From positions 5,137,501 to 5,201,500 of the forward strand of contig NZ_JAYMGI010000002.1 of the NCBI RefSeq assembly GCF_035825295.1: 64,000 bases of DNA. Direction: 5' to 3'. Made by a program: the position numbers and the translations under genes. Positions 17,531-25,369 of the stretch are shown in pieces. The notes under the pieces were generated by a model. That model was not told where the DNA came from, made no database searches, and saw only the letters and a list, made by a program, of their open reading frames with translations. Positions within the stretch are counted from its first letter, which is position 1, and the number at the start of each line of letters is the position of its first letter. Origin of the DNA: Actinacidiphila sp. DG2A-62 (lineage in GTDB: Bacteria; Actinomycetota; Actinomycetes; Streptomycetales; Streptomycetaceae).

Positions 17531-19272
17531 ACCCCGCCGCCGTCGCGACAACCAACTCCGCCGGAACCACGACCGCAGGCGCGGCCGCCGGACCCGGCGG
17601 GACCGCCGCAGGCCATGTGACCTTCCTCGGCGCAGGACCGGGCGACCCCGGACTGCTGACGCTGCGCGCCGTGGAGGCGCTCGCGCTGGCCGACGTCCTG
17701 GTCGGCGACGCACCCGTGCTCGACGTGGTCCGCGCGCACGCACCGGCCGACGTGTGCACGCCCGACCTGGCCGCCGACATCGCCGCCGCGGCCGCCTCCG
17801 CGGCGGCCGAACCGACCGTCCCCGGGCCCGCCGCGGGCACCGCGAAGGGCGCGGCGCCGGGCGCCGACTCCGGTGCGTCCGCCGTCGTCTCACAGCTTGT
17901 CATGGCGTCCGCGCGGTCCGGCAAGCGGGTGGTGCGCGCCGTCGCCGGCGACCCCGGCCTGGACTCCTCCGCCGCCGCCGAGATGCTCGCCTGCGCCCAG
18001 GCCGGCATCCCCTTCGAGGTGGTGCCCGGCGTCGCCGCGGCGCTCGGCGTGCCCGCCTACGCGGGCGTCCCGCTCGCCGGCGACGTACGGTTCGTGGACG
18101 CCGCGACGGCCTCCGACCGCTGCTGGAGCGAGGTCGGCGCGAGCGACGCGACGCTGGTGGTCTCCACCACGCTGCAGACCGTCGCCGCCGCCGCGGCCGA
18201 ACTCATCGCCTGCGGCCGCAAGCCCGACACCGCGCTGACCGTCACCGTGGCCGGCACCACCACCCGGCAGCGCACCTGGACCGCCACGCTGGCCGGCATC
18301 GCCGCCGAGCTGAAGGCCACCAAGGCGCTGCCCACCCCGGAGGGCCCGATCGCCGCGATAGCCGTCGTCGGCGAGCGCACCGCGCAGCGCAGGCACCTGT
18401 CGTGGTTCGAGACCAAGCCGCTGTTCGGCTGGCGGGTGCTGGTGCCGCGCACCAAGGAGCAGGCCGAGTCCCTGTCGGACCAGCTGCGCTCCTACGGCGC
18501 GGTGCCGCACGAGGTCCCCACCATCGCCGTCGAACCGCCGCGCACCCCGCAGCAGATGGAGCGCGCGGTCAAGGGCCTGGTCACCGGCCGCTACGAGTGG
18601 ATCGCGTTCACCTCCGTCAACGCGGTCAAGGCGGTGCGGGAGAAGTTCGAGGAGTACGGCCTGGACGCGCGGGCGTTCGCCGGGATAAAGGTCGCGGCGG
18701 TCGGCGAGCAGACCGCGCGGGCGCTGGTCGACTTCGGCGTCAAGCCGGACCTGGTGCCCAGCGGCGAGCAGTCCGCGGCCGGCCTGCTGGAGGACTGGCC
18801 GCCCTACGACCCGGTGTTCGACCCGATCGACCGCGTCTTCCTGCCGCGCGCCGACATCGCCACCGAGACCCTCGTGGCCGGCCTGGTCGAACTCGGCTGG
18901 GAGGTCGACGACGTGACGGCCTACCGCACCGTCCGCGCCTCGCCGCCGCCGGCCGACACCCGCGAGGCGATCAAGAGCGGCGGCTTCGACGCGGTGCTGT
19001 TCACCTCGTCCTCGACGGTCCGCAACCTGGTCGGCATCGCCGGCAAGCCGCACAACGTCACGGTGATCGCCTGCATCGGTCCGGCCACCGCGAAGACGGC
19101 CGAGGAGCACGGGCTGCGGGTCGACGTGATGTCCCCCGAGCCGTCCGTCCACGCGTTGGCGCAGGCGCTGGCCGACTTCGGGACGGCGCGGCGGCTGGCC
19201 GCGGAGGAGGCGGGCGATCCCGTCACCCGCCCGTCGGAACGCCGTCCCGGCGCCCGCCGCCGCCGGGTCTAG
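17527..19272 (+). CDS. hemD: HemD: uroporphyrinogen-III synthase fused to an SUMT-like methylase domain
   Basis: 581 residues from an unusual TTG start set by the TTGA overlap with hemC. Residues about 30-295 resemble uroporphyrinogen-III C-methyltransferase (VTFLGAGPGDPGLLTLRAVEALALADVL; GIPFEVVPGVAAALGVPAYAGVPLA). The usual RLKGGDPFVFGRGGEE loop is degraded to RAVAGDPGLDSSAAAEML, so methylase activity is doubtful. An Ala-rich stretch of about 45 residues interrupts the domain. Residues from about 300 are the HemD synthase (GWRVLVPRTKEQAESLSDQL, WIAFTSVNAVKAVREKF, VFLPRADIATETL, VLFTSSSTVRNLV), which closes and inverts ring D. Such fusions are normal in actinobacteria. Confidence 0.92.
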   Translation: MNPAAVATTNSAGTTTAGAAAGPGGTAAGHVTFLGAGPGDPGLLTLRAVEALALADVLVGDAPVLDVVRAHAPADVCTPDLAADIAAAAASAAAEPTVPGPAAGTAKGAAPGADSGASAVVSQLVMASARSGKRVVRAVAGDPGLDSSAAAEMLACAQAGIPFEVVPGVAAALGVPAYAGVPLAGDVRFVDAATASDRCWSEVGASDATLVVSTTLQTVAAAAAELIACGRKPDTALTVTVAGTTTRQRTWTATLAGIAAELKATKALPTPEGPIAAIAVVGERTAQRRHLSWFETKPLFGWRVLVPRTKEQAESLSDQLRSYGAVPHEVPTIAVEPPRTPQQMERAVKGLVTGRYEWIAFTSVNAVKAVREKFEEYGLDARAFAGIKVAAVGEQTARALVDFGVKPDLVPSGEQSAAGLLEDWPPYDPVFDPIDRVFLPRADIATETLVAGLVELGWEVDDVTAYRTVRASPPPADTREAIKSGGFDAVLFTSSSTVRNLVGIAGKPHNVTVIACIGPATAKTAEEHGLRVDVMSPEPSVHALAQALADFGTARRLAAEEAGDPVTRPSERRPGARRRRV

Positions 19273-19295
19273 GCTTCCAGCCCGCTGGCGCGGAT

Positions 19296-19340
19296 CCGGC
19301 GCGGCCGGGTCGGCGTCGGCCGGGCGCCGGGCCCCGACCC
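19296..19340. terminator. GC-rich hairpin between convergent hemD and the YkuD-like gene
   Basis: ccggcgcggccg and cggccgggcgccgg pair with a 2-nt bulge around a short loop. It follows the hemD stop at 19272 and precedes the tandem repeat at 19364. No U tract is present. Confidence 0.4.
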
Positions 19341-19363
19341 CAGGGGGTGCGGCGTCCAGCGGC

Positions 19364-19411
19364 TACTTGAAGACGACGGTTACTTGAAGACGACTGCTAC
19401 TTGAAGACGAC
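19364..19411. repeat. Three 17-bp tandem units spanning a stop codon
   Basis: tacttgaagacgac occurs at 19364, 19381 and 19398, an exact period of 17 bp; the third positions of the spacer differ (ggt, tgc, gac). Read leftward, each unit encodes the C-terminal Val-Val-Phe-Lys-stop region of the neighbouring gene, so the 3' end has been duplicated twice. Confidence 0.9.
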
Positions 19412-19951
19412 GACGGTCGAGCCCTTGACCGTGTTGTTCCAGATCTTCAGCGCGTCCGCGCGGTGCACGCGGACCGCCCCCGTGTGGAGGGAAGGGTTCG
19501 GCGGCGTCACGTTGTCGCTGACCGGCGCGGAGAACGCGACCCACGTCTCCGCGGTGTACTCGAAGAAGACGACGTGCTCGATGGCGACGCCGTCCGTGCC
19601 GGTGCTCGACGCCGTGCGCTTGCTGACGTAGTACACGCCCGGCTTCGCGAGCACCGTGCCGGGCTGGACCAGGAAGCTGGAGACCGCGCCGGTCTTGGAG
19701 ACGACCCACACGCGGTTCTGGCTCACCGAGTAGACGATGCGCTTGCCGGTGTCGCCGCCCTGCGGGACCGGCGGCGGGGTCTGCGGCGCCGTGGGGCGGG
19801 CGGACGCGGAGGGGTGCGGCGTGGGGCGCGCGGCCGTCGGCTTCGCCGGCACATCGCCGTTCGCCTGGAAGGCCAGCACGCAGACCGCGGCCAGCGCCGC
19901 GCCGGTCAGCCCGGTCACGGTGGCCCACGAGGGTATGCCTCGGCGGCTCAT
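19397..19951 (-). CDS. Membrane-anchored YkuD (L,D-transpeptidase-fold) protein lacking the catalytic cysteine
   Basis: 184 residues. An N-terminal anchor (WATVTGLTGAALAAVCVLAFQA) is followed by a Pro/Thr/Ala linker and a domain of about 115 residues. IVYSVSQNRVWVV, LVQPGTVLAKPGVYYVSKR, GVAIEHVVFF and HTGAVRVHRADALKIWN follow the YkuD order. In active enzymes the last block reads SHGCIRM-type, with Cys as nucleophile; here Ala replaces it, and the domain ends GSTVVVFK much like the GTPVVI ending of YkuD. I infer a cell-wall-binding or regulatory pseudoenzyme. The start codon matches MSRRGIPSW. It is 69 nt downstream of hemB on the same strand. Confidence 0.65.
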   Translation of the reverse strand: MSRRGIPSWATVTGLTGAALAAVCVLAFQANGDVPAKPTAARPTPHPSASARPTAPQTPPPVPQGGDTGKRIVYSVSQNRVWVVSKTGAVSSFLVQPGTVLAKPGVYYVSKRTASSTGTDGVAIEHVVFFEYTAETWVAFSAPVSDNVTPPNPSLHTGAVRVHRADALKIWNNTVKGSTVVVFK

Positions 19952-20019
19952 CTGCGGTTCCTTCCTCCCCTGGTGCCGGCCCGGGGGGCCGTGTCCGGGC
20001 CGGCCCGGTGCCCCAGAAC

Positions 20020-21003
20020 CTACAGGCCGCGGGCGACTTCCGTGGCCCAGTAGGTCAGGATCAGGTGCGCCCCGGCCCTGCGGATCGACGTCAACGTCTC
20101 CGCAATCGTACGGTCCCGGTCGATCCAGCCGTTCGCCGCCGCCGCCTCGACCATCGCGTACTCGCCGGAGACCTGGTACGCCGCGACCGGCACGTCCGTC
20201 TCCGCGGCGACCTTGGCCAGCACGTCCAGATACGGCAGCCCCGGCTTGACCATCACCATGTCCGCGCCCTCGGCCAGGTCCAGGGCCAGTTCGCGCATCG
20301 ACTCGCGCAGATTCGCCGGGTCCTGCTGGTAGGTCTTGCGGTCGCCCTTGAGGGAGGAGCCGACGGCCTCGCGGAAGGGCCCGTAGAACGCGGAGGCGTA
20401 CTTCACGGTGTACGCGAGGATCGACACGTCCTGCCGGCCCACCCCGTCCAGCGCCCGGCGGACCACGCCCACCTGGCCGTCCATCATCCCCGAGGCGCCG
20501 AGCACATGGGCGCCGGCGTCGGCCTGCACCCGGGCCATCTCGGCGTAGCGCTCCAGCGTCGCGTCGTTGTCCACCCGGCCCTGCGCGTCCAGGACGCCGC
20601 AGTGGCCGTGGTCGGTGTACTCGTCCAGGCACAGGTCGGACATGATGACCAGGTCGTCGCCGACCTCCTTGACCACGTCGCGGATGGCGACCTGGAGGAT
20701 GCCGTCGGGGTCGGTGCCCGACGAGCCCACCGCGTCCTTCGTCTCCGGCACGCCGTACAGCATCAGGGCGCCGACCCCGGCCTCGACGGCCTCGACGGCC
20801 GCCGCGCGCAGGGTGTCACGGGTGTGCTGCACCACACCGGGCATCGACGGCACCGGCACCGGTCGGCTGATCCCCTCGCGGACGAACGCCGGCAGGATCA
20901 GATCGGCGGGGTGCAGTCTCGTCTCGGCCACCAGCCTGCGCATCGCGGGCGTGGTGCGCAGCCGCCTCGGCCGCGCCCCCGGGAACTCGCCGTACCTGGT
21001 CAT
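20020..21003 (-). CDS. hemB: Delta-aminolevulinic acid dehydratase (porphobilinogen synthase)
   Basis: 327 residues; ATG preceded by ggaggaggag. Condenses two 5-aminolevulinates to porphobilinogen. Active-site lysines lie in ILAYTVKYASAFYGPFREA and MVKPGLPYLD. The metal loop is SDLCLDEYTDHGHCGVL, with two of the three Cys of the zinc-type loop and Asp at the middle position, a hybrid seen in other actinobacteria and compatible with Mg dependence. GDRKTYQQDPAN is the conserved phosphate-like loop. It is on the opposite strand to rex-hemACD and so is not in that operon. Confidence 0.96.
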   Translation of the reverse strand: MTRYGEFPGARPRRLRTTPAMRRLVAETRLHPADLILPAFVREGISRPVPVPSMPGVVQHTRDTLRAAAVEAVEAGVGALMLYGVPETKDAVGSSGTDPDGILQVAIRDVVKEVGDDLVIMSDLCLDEYTDHGHCGVLDAQGRVDNDATLERYAEMARVQADAGAHVLGASGMMDGQVGVVRRALDGVGRQDVSILAYTVKYASAFYGPFREAVGSSLKGDRKTYQQDPANLRESMRELALDLAEGADMVMVKPGLPYLDVLAKVAAETDVPVAAYQVSGEYAMVEAAAANGWIDRDRTIAETLTSIRRAGAHLILTYWATEVARGL

Positions 21004-21126
21004 CGACCACTCCTCCTCCGGGCGTCCTCACCCACCACGGTACGCCCGCGCGCGGCGTGCTCTTCCCGACGCCCAGTCGGCGCCGGAGCCCGCGGGAACA
21101 GCGCTCCCACGGGCTCGGCGGGCAGT

Positions 21127-21159
21127 CGTCAGAGCCTCGTCAGAGGCTCGTCAGAGGCG
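21127..21159. repeat. Three 11-bp tandem units forming a hairpin at the argS 3' end
   Basis: cgtcagagcct, cgtcagaggct and cgtcagaggcg follow one another with an 11-bp period. Within them GAGCCTC (21132-21138) and GAGGCTC (21143-21149) form a perfect 7-bp stem with a gtca loop, directly after the argS stop (TCA at 21151-21153 on the plus strand). It could attenuate read-through into hemB. Confidence 0.75.
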
Positions 21160-22923
21160 CTCGGGGGTGCGGATGCCGAGCAGCGCCAGGCCCTGGTGCA
21201 GGGTCCGCGCGGTCAGCTCGCACAGGAACAGGCGGTTCTCCACCTGCGCCGGGCCGCCGTCCGCGGTGAGCACCGGGCACTGCTCGTAGAACGTCGTGAA
21301 CAGCGAGGCCAGCTGGTAGAGATAGGCGGCCAGGCGGTGCGGCTCGTAGGTCTGGACGACCTCGGCCAGGGCGTCGGCGAACGCGTCCAGGTGCAGGCCC
21401 AGCGCCCGCTCGGCCGGCTCCAGCGCCAGCTCCGGGTGGGCGGCCGCCTGCTGCCCCGGCCCGGCCTTGCGGAAGATCGACCGGGTCCTGGCGTAGGCGT
21501 ACTGGAGGTACACGCTGGTGTCGCCGTTGAGCGAGACCATCCGGTCCAGGTCGAAGACGTAGTCCCGGCCGAGGGAGGTGGACAGGTCGGCGTACTTGAC
21601 CGCGCCGATGCCCACCTGCCGGCCGTTGGCCTCGATCTCCTGCTCGGACAGGCCGATCTTCTCGCCCTTGTCCCGCACCACGGCGGTGGCCCGCTCGACC
21701 GCCTCGTCCAGCAGGTGCTCCAGCTTGACGCTCTCCCCGGACCGGGTCTTGAACGGCTTGCCGTCCTTGCCGAGCAGGGTGCCGAACGGCAGGTGCCGCA
21801 CGGTCACCTCGTCGGTCAGCCAGCCGGCCCGCCGGGCGGTCTCGAAGACCATCCGGAAGTGCAGCGACTGCCGCACGTCCACCACGTAGAGCAGGGTGGT
21901 GGCGTGCAGGTTCCCGGTCCGGTCGCGGATCGCGGACAGATCGGTGGCCGCGTAGCCGAAGCCGCCGTCGGTCTTGCGGACGATCAGCGGGACCGGCTCG
22001 CCGTCCTTGCCCTTGATGTCGTCGAAGAACACGCACAGCGCGCCGTTCGACCACACGGCGACGCCGGCCTTCTCCAGCAGGTCGCAGGTCTCGACCAGCA
22101 TGTCGTTGTAACCGGACTCGCCGACGATGTCCTCGTCGTGGATCTCGATGTCCAGCTTCCGGTAGACGGAGTCGAAGTAGATCTTCGACTCGTCCACGAT
22201 CTGCTGCCACAGGCCGAGCGTCTCGGGGTCGCCGGCCTGCAGGTCGACCACCCGCCGCCTGGCCCGGTCCTTGAATCCCTCGTCGCTCTTGAAGAGCGCG
22301 CCGGACGCCTTGTAGAGCCGGTCCAGCCGGGACATCGACGCCTCGCCGGCGTCCGCCTCGTCCTCGGTGTGGTCCAGTTCGTGCGGGTGCTCGATGAGGT
22401 ACTGCACGAGCATGCCGAACTGGGTGCCCCAGTCGCCGATGTGGTGCCTGCGGACCACCTTCTCGCCGCCGAACTCCAGGATCTTCACGATGGCGTCGCC
22501 GATCACCGAGGACCGCAGGTGGCCGACGTGCATCTCCTTCGCGACGTTCGGCTGCGCGTAGTCGATGACGGTGGTGCCGGGGTGCTCCAGCACGGGCACG
22601 CCGAGCCGGTCGTCGGCGGCCCGGGCGGCCAGGTTCGCGGTGATCGCGGCGTCGGCCACCGTGATGTTCAGGAACCCGGGCCCGGAGACCTCGACGGCGG
22701 CGATCACCTCGTCGGCGGGCAGCGCCCGCAGCACCTCGGCGGCCAGCTCCCGCGGATTGGCCTTGGCCCGCTTGGCCAGGCCCAGCACGCCGTTGGCCTG
22801 GAAGTCGGCCCGGTCGCTTCGGCGCAGCAGCGGGTCGGCGTCGGCGGCCGACGGGGCCGCGGCAGCCAGAGCTGCGGCCACACGCTGCTGGAGCGAAGCG
22901 GACAGGGAGGGGACCGAGGCCAT
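21151..22923 (-). CDS. argS: Arginyl-tRNA synthetase
   Basis: 590 residues, class I synthetase. The N-terminal Add-1 domain (about 1-110) contains FQANGVLGLAKRAKANPRELA. The HIGH signature is MHVGHLRSS (H132-V-G-H-L). The KMSK equivalent is the degenerate GKPFKTRSGESVKLEHL loop usual in ArgS. The C-terminal DALR anticodon-binding helices end in TLHQGLALLGIRTPERL. ATG 22923 was chosen over upstream in-frame codons because it gives the short family N-terminus MASVPSLSASLQQRV. It is divergent from lysS and upstream of hemB on the same strand. Confidence 0.95.
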   Translation of the reverse strand: MASVPSLSASLQQRVAAALAAAAPSAADADPLLRRSDRADFQANGVLGLAKRAKANPRELAAEVLRALPADEVIAAVEVSGPGFLNITVADAAITANLAARAADDRLGVPVLEHPGTTVIDYAQPNVAKEMHVGHLRSSVIGDAIVKILEFGGEKVVRRHHIGDWGTQFGMLVQYLIEHPHELDHTEDEADAGEASMSRLDRLYKASGALFKSDEGFKDRARRRVVDLQAGDPETLGLWQQIVDESKIYFDSVYRKLDIEIHDEDIVGESGYNDMLVETCDLLEKAGVAVWSNGALCVFFDDIKGKDGEPVPLIVRKTDGGFGYAATDLSAIRDRTGNLHATTLLYVVDVRQSLHFRMVFETARRAGWLTDEVTVRHLPFGTLLGKDGKPFKTRSGESVKLEHLLDEAVERATAVVRDKGEKIGLSEQEIEANGRQVGIGAVKYADLSTSLGRDYVFDLDRMVSLNGDTSVYLQYAYARTRSIFRKAGPGQQAAAHPELALEPAERALGLHLDAFADALAEVVQTYEPHRLAAYLYQLASLFTTFYEQCPVLTADGGPAQVENRLFLCELTARTLHQGLALLGIRTPERL

Positions 22924-23015
22924 GGAAGTGCCGTTTCCGTGTGAGTGGGTCGTGGAATGCCCGGCGGGACGCCGACTGTGTCGAGTATCCCATGGCGACC
23001 AGCGCGGCCAACCGG

Positions 23016-23065
23016 TTATCCACAGGGGGTGAGCGGGCCGGCGCGGCCCCCGGCGGTTGTCCACA
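23016..23065 (+). promoter_or_regulatory. Two DnaA boxes in the argS-lysS intergenic region
   Basis: TTATCCACA (23016-23024) and TTGTCCACA (23057-23065) are both perfect forms of the DnaA box preferred in Streptomyces. They have the same orientation, are 41 bp apart, and share the flanking gg before and gg after. They lie in the 241-nt gap between two divergent tRNA synthetase genes. This is not an origin (no dnaA/dnaN neighbours and only two boxes). Confidence 0.75.
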
Positions 23066-23164
23066 GGCACGGGCGGGCGCGGTGGCGGATCTGGGAGAAT
23101 GGACGGCGTCGAGCAACCGCCGCACCAACCCGCCGTCGAGAACCATCCCAGGAAGAAGAGGACC

Positions 23165-24934
23165 GTGGCTCAGAGCACCGAGGCCGACTGGGTCTCCCGT
23201 TTCGCGGACGACGTGATCGCCGAGTCGGAGCGCCGCGCACCCGGGACCGTGACATCAGTCGCCGGCGCTCCGGTTGTCGTCGTCGCGTCCGGGCTCAGCC
23301 CCTCCGGGCCGATCCACCTGGGCAATCTGCGCGAGGTGATGACCCCGCACCTGGTCGCCGACGAGATCCGCCGCCGCGGCCACCGGGTCCGGCACCTGAT
23401 CTCCTGGGACGACTACGACCGCTACCGCAAGGTGCCGGCCGGAGTGCCCGGGGTGGACGAGTCGTGGGCCGAGCACATCGGCAAGCCGCTCACGTCGGTG
23501 CCCGCGCCGGCCGGCTCCGCGTACCCGAACTGGGCGGAGCACTTCAAGGCCCAGATGATCGAGGCCCTCGCCGAGCTGGGCGTGGAGTACGACGGCATCA
23601 GCCAGACCGCGCAGTACACCTCCGGGGCCTACCGCGAGCAGATCCTGCACGCGATGCGGCACCGCGCGGAGATCGACGCGATCCTCGCGCAGTACCGCAC
23701 CAAGAAGGCCGCGCCGGCCAAGAAGCCGGGCCAGGGCCGGAAGCCGGTCGACGCGGCGGAGCTGGAGGCCGAGGAGGGCTCGGGCGCCGCCGCCGAGGAC
23801 GACGGCAGCGCCACCGCCGGCTCCGGCGTCGGGTACGTCCCGTACAAGCCGTACTGCGCGGACTGCGGCAAGGACCTCACCACGGTCACCGCGTACGACG
23901 ACGAGACCACCGAGCTGACGTACACCTGCGCGTGCGGGCACGGCGAGACCGTCCGGCTCAGCGAGTTCGACCGCGGCAAGCTGGTGTGGAAGGTCGACTG
24001 GCCGATGCGCTGGGCCTACGAGGGCGTGGTCTTCGAGCCGTCCGGCGTCGACCACTCCTCGCCCGGCTCGTCCTACCAGGTCGGCGGGCAGATCGTCGGA
24101 CCGATCTTCGGCGGGAAGCAGCCGATCGGACCGATGTACGCGTTCGTCGGCATCTCCGGCATGGCCAAGATGTCGTCCTCGCGCGGCGGCGTGCCCACCC
24201 CGGGCGACGCGCTGAAGATCATGGAGCCGCAGATCCTGCGCTGGCTGTACGCCCGCCGCCGCCCCAACCAGTCCTTCAAGATCGCCTTCGACCAGGAGAT
24301 CCAGCGGCTGTACGACGAGTGGGACGCGCTGCGGCGCAAGGTCGACGAGGGCACCGCGCTGCCCGGCGACCTGGCCGCGTACGCCCGCGCGGTCGGCACC
24401 GCCGGCGGGGAGCTGCCGCGCACCCCGCGCCCGCTGCCGTACCGCACGCTCGCCTCGGTCGCGGACATCACGGCCGGCGCGCGGGAGCAGACGCTGCGCA
24501 TCCTGTCCGAGCTGGACCCGGCCCGGCCGCTGTCCTCGCTGGACGAGGTCCGCCCCCGGCTGGACCGCGCGGAGAACTGGATCGCCACCCAGGTCCCGGC
24601 CGAGCAGCGCACCCTGGTCAGGTCGGAGCCGGACCGGGAGCGGCTGGCCGCGCTGGGGGAGTCCGAGCGCGGCGCGCTGAAGCTGCTGGTCGACGGGCTC
24701 GACGAGCACTGGTCGCTGGACGGCCTGACCACGCTGGTCTACTCGGTGCCCAAGGTGCAGGCCGGCCTGGACCCGCAGGCCAAGCCGACGCCGGAGCTGA
24801 AGGTCGCCCAGCGCTCGTTCTTCGCGCTGCTCTACGAACTGCTGGTCGGCCGCGACACCGGCCCCCGGCTGCCCACACTGCTGCTGGCCGTCGGCCAGGA
24901 GCGGGTGCGCGCGCTGCTCGGCGCGGAGAGCTGA
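23165..24934 (+). CDS. lysS: Class I lysyl-tRNA synthetase (LysK type)
   Basis: 589 residues from GTG 23165, 7 nt or so after a purine-rich site (aggaagaagagg). The class I HIGH motif is SGPIHLGNLREVM (H51) and KMSKS is MAKMSSSRG (K335), which distinguish it from the common class II LysRS. A zinc-type cluster CADCGK...CACGHG lies about residues 228-260. A Lys/Ala/Glu low-complexity insert of about 40 residues separates it from the first half. The C-terminal helices form the alpha-helix-cage anticodon domain. It is common in Streptomyces, sometimes beside a class II enzyme. Confidence 0.93.
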   Translation: MAQSTEADWVSRFADDVIAESERRAPGTVTSVAGAPVVVVASGLSPSGPIHLGNLREVMTPHLVADEIRRRGHRVRHLISWDDYDRYRKVPAGVPGVDESWAEHIGKPLTSVPAPAGSAYPNWAEHFKAQMIEALAELGVEYDGISQTAQYTSGAYREQILHAMRHRAEIDAILAQYRTKKAAPAKKPGQGRKPVDAAELEAEEGSGAAAEDDGSATAGSGVGYVPYKPYCADCGKDLTTVTAYDDETTELTYTCACGHGETVRLSEFDRGKLVWKVDWPMRWAYEGVVFEPSGVDHSSPGSSYQVGGQIVGPIFGGKQPIGPMYAFVGISGMAKMSSSRGGVPTPGDALKIMEPQILRWLYARRRPNQSFKIAFDQEIQRLYDEWDALRRKVDEGTALPGDLAAYARAVGTAGGELPRTPRPLPYRTLASVADITAGAREQTLRILSELDPARPLSSLDEVRPRLDRAENWIATQVPAEQRTLVRSEPDRERLAALGESERGALKLLVDGLDEHWSLDGLTTLVYSVPKVQAGLDPQAKPTPELKVAQRSFFALLYELLVGRDTGPRLPTLLLAVGQERVRALLGAES

Positions 24935-24980
24935 GGCAGCGCCCGCGGCCGGGCGGTCGAGCGGCCGCGGGCGCTGCCTC
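24933..24980 (+). terminator. Strong terminator hairpin of lysS
   Basis: gaggcagcgcccgcggcc (24933-24950) and ggccgcgggcgctgcctc (24963-24980) pair perfectly over 18 bp around a 12-nt loop. The stem begins inside the stop codon region. There is no U run, as is usual for strong GC hairpins in Streptomyces. Confidence 0.85.
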
Positions 24981-25143
24981 ACCGGGTCTGTCGCGCCCGC
25001 CCGGTTCGCCGTGGCCCGCCCCCGCCCGGCGAAATGTCGGAATGCGGGGCCCCGGGAAATCCGGAATTCTGCCTACCGTTTGTGTGTCGGGCCGCGGAAC
25101 ATCGGCCCGGCGGGGCGTTCTCGTTTCGGTGAGTAATGGTCCG

Positions 25144-25254
25144 ATGTGCCCGGCAATGACCGCGCTCATGGCGGTCTGGCCTGCGCGGGAACGCGCAGGA
25201 AAACGCCTTCCCTATTTCTTCTGCCCGCACGGGTTTTTCCTCAAGTGCGGGTAA
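25144..25254 (+). CDS. Candidate 36-residue leader peptide upstream of the RHS gene
   Basis: An open frame ATG-TAA in an AT-richer stretch encodes MCPAMTALMAVWPARERAGK followed by RLPYFFCPHGFFLKCG. The end is rich in Phe and has Cys-x8-Cys. It uses rare-looking codons for this genome (TTT, TAT). No convincing ribosome-binding site precedes ATG 25144; internal ATG 25156 is an alternative. It overlaps the hairpins described next. It could be a leader peptide or simply chance; the protein is unknown to me. Confidence 0.3.
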   Translation: MCPAMTALMAVWPARERAGKRLPYFFCPHGFFLKCG

Positions 25255-25282
25255 AGAATGCGGAGCCCCGTGCGAAAACCCG
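25180..25282 (+). promoter_or_regulatory. Structured leader with alternative stems before the RHS gene
   Basis: cctgcgcg-ggaa-cgcgcagg (25180-25199) is a perfect 8-bp stem with a GNRA tetraloop. Further down, one segment (25224-25238) can pair with three partners: cccgcac with gtgcggg (25245-25251), cgcacggg with cccgtgcg (25267-25274), or cgggtttt with aaaacccg (25275-25282). These are mutually exclusive, as in attenuators and riboswitch expression platforms. The rest of the 24981-25369 gap holds a purine-rich ribosome-binding site (gaagggggt) before the gene and nothing else I recognise. Confidence 0.5.
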
Positions 25283-25369
25283 CCTCGGCAGGATTGGGCA
25301 CGGTTGCCGCGGTGCAAGAGTGCTTCTCGGGGGGCGCGCACCGGGCGGGTCCGCAGAAGGGGGTTCGGC

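Noticed and set aside
20008..22944. Rightward frame of 978 residues opposite hemB and argS
   Set aside because: It is an antisense shadow: His/Gln/Gly/Arg-rich with no motif, while hemB and argS carry all their catalytic motifs on the other strand.
23016..23065. A chromosomal or plasmid replication origin
   Set aside because: Only two DnaA boxes, no dnaA, dnaN or rep gene nearby, and two housekeeping genes flank the site.
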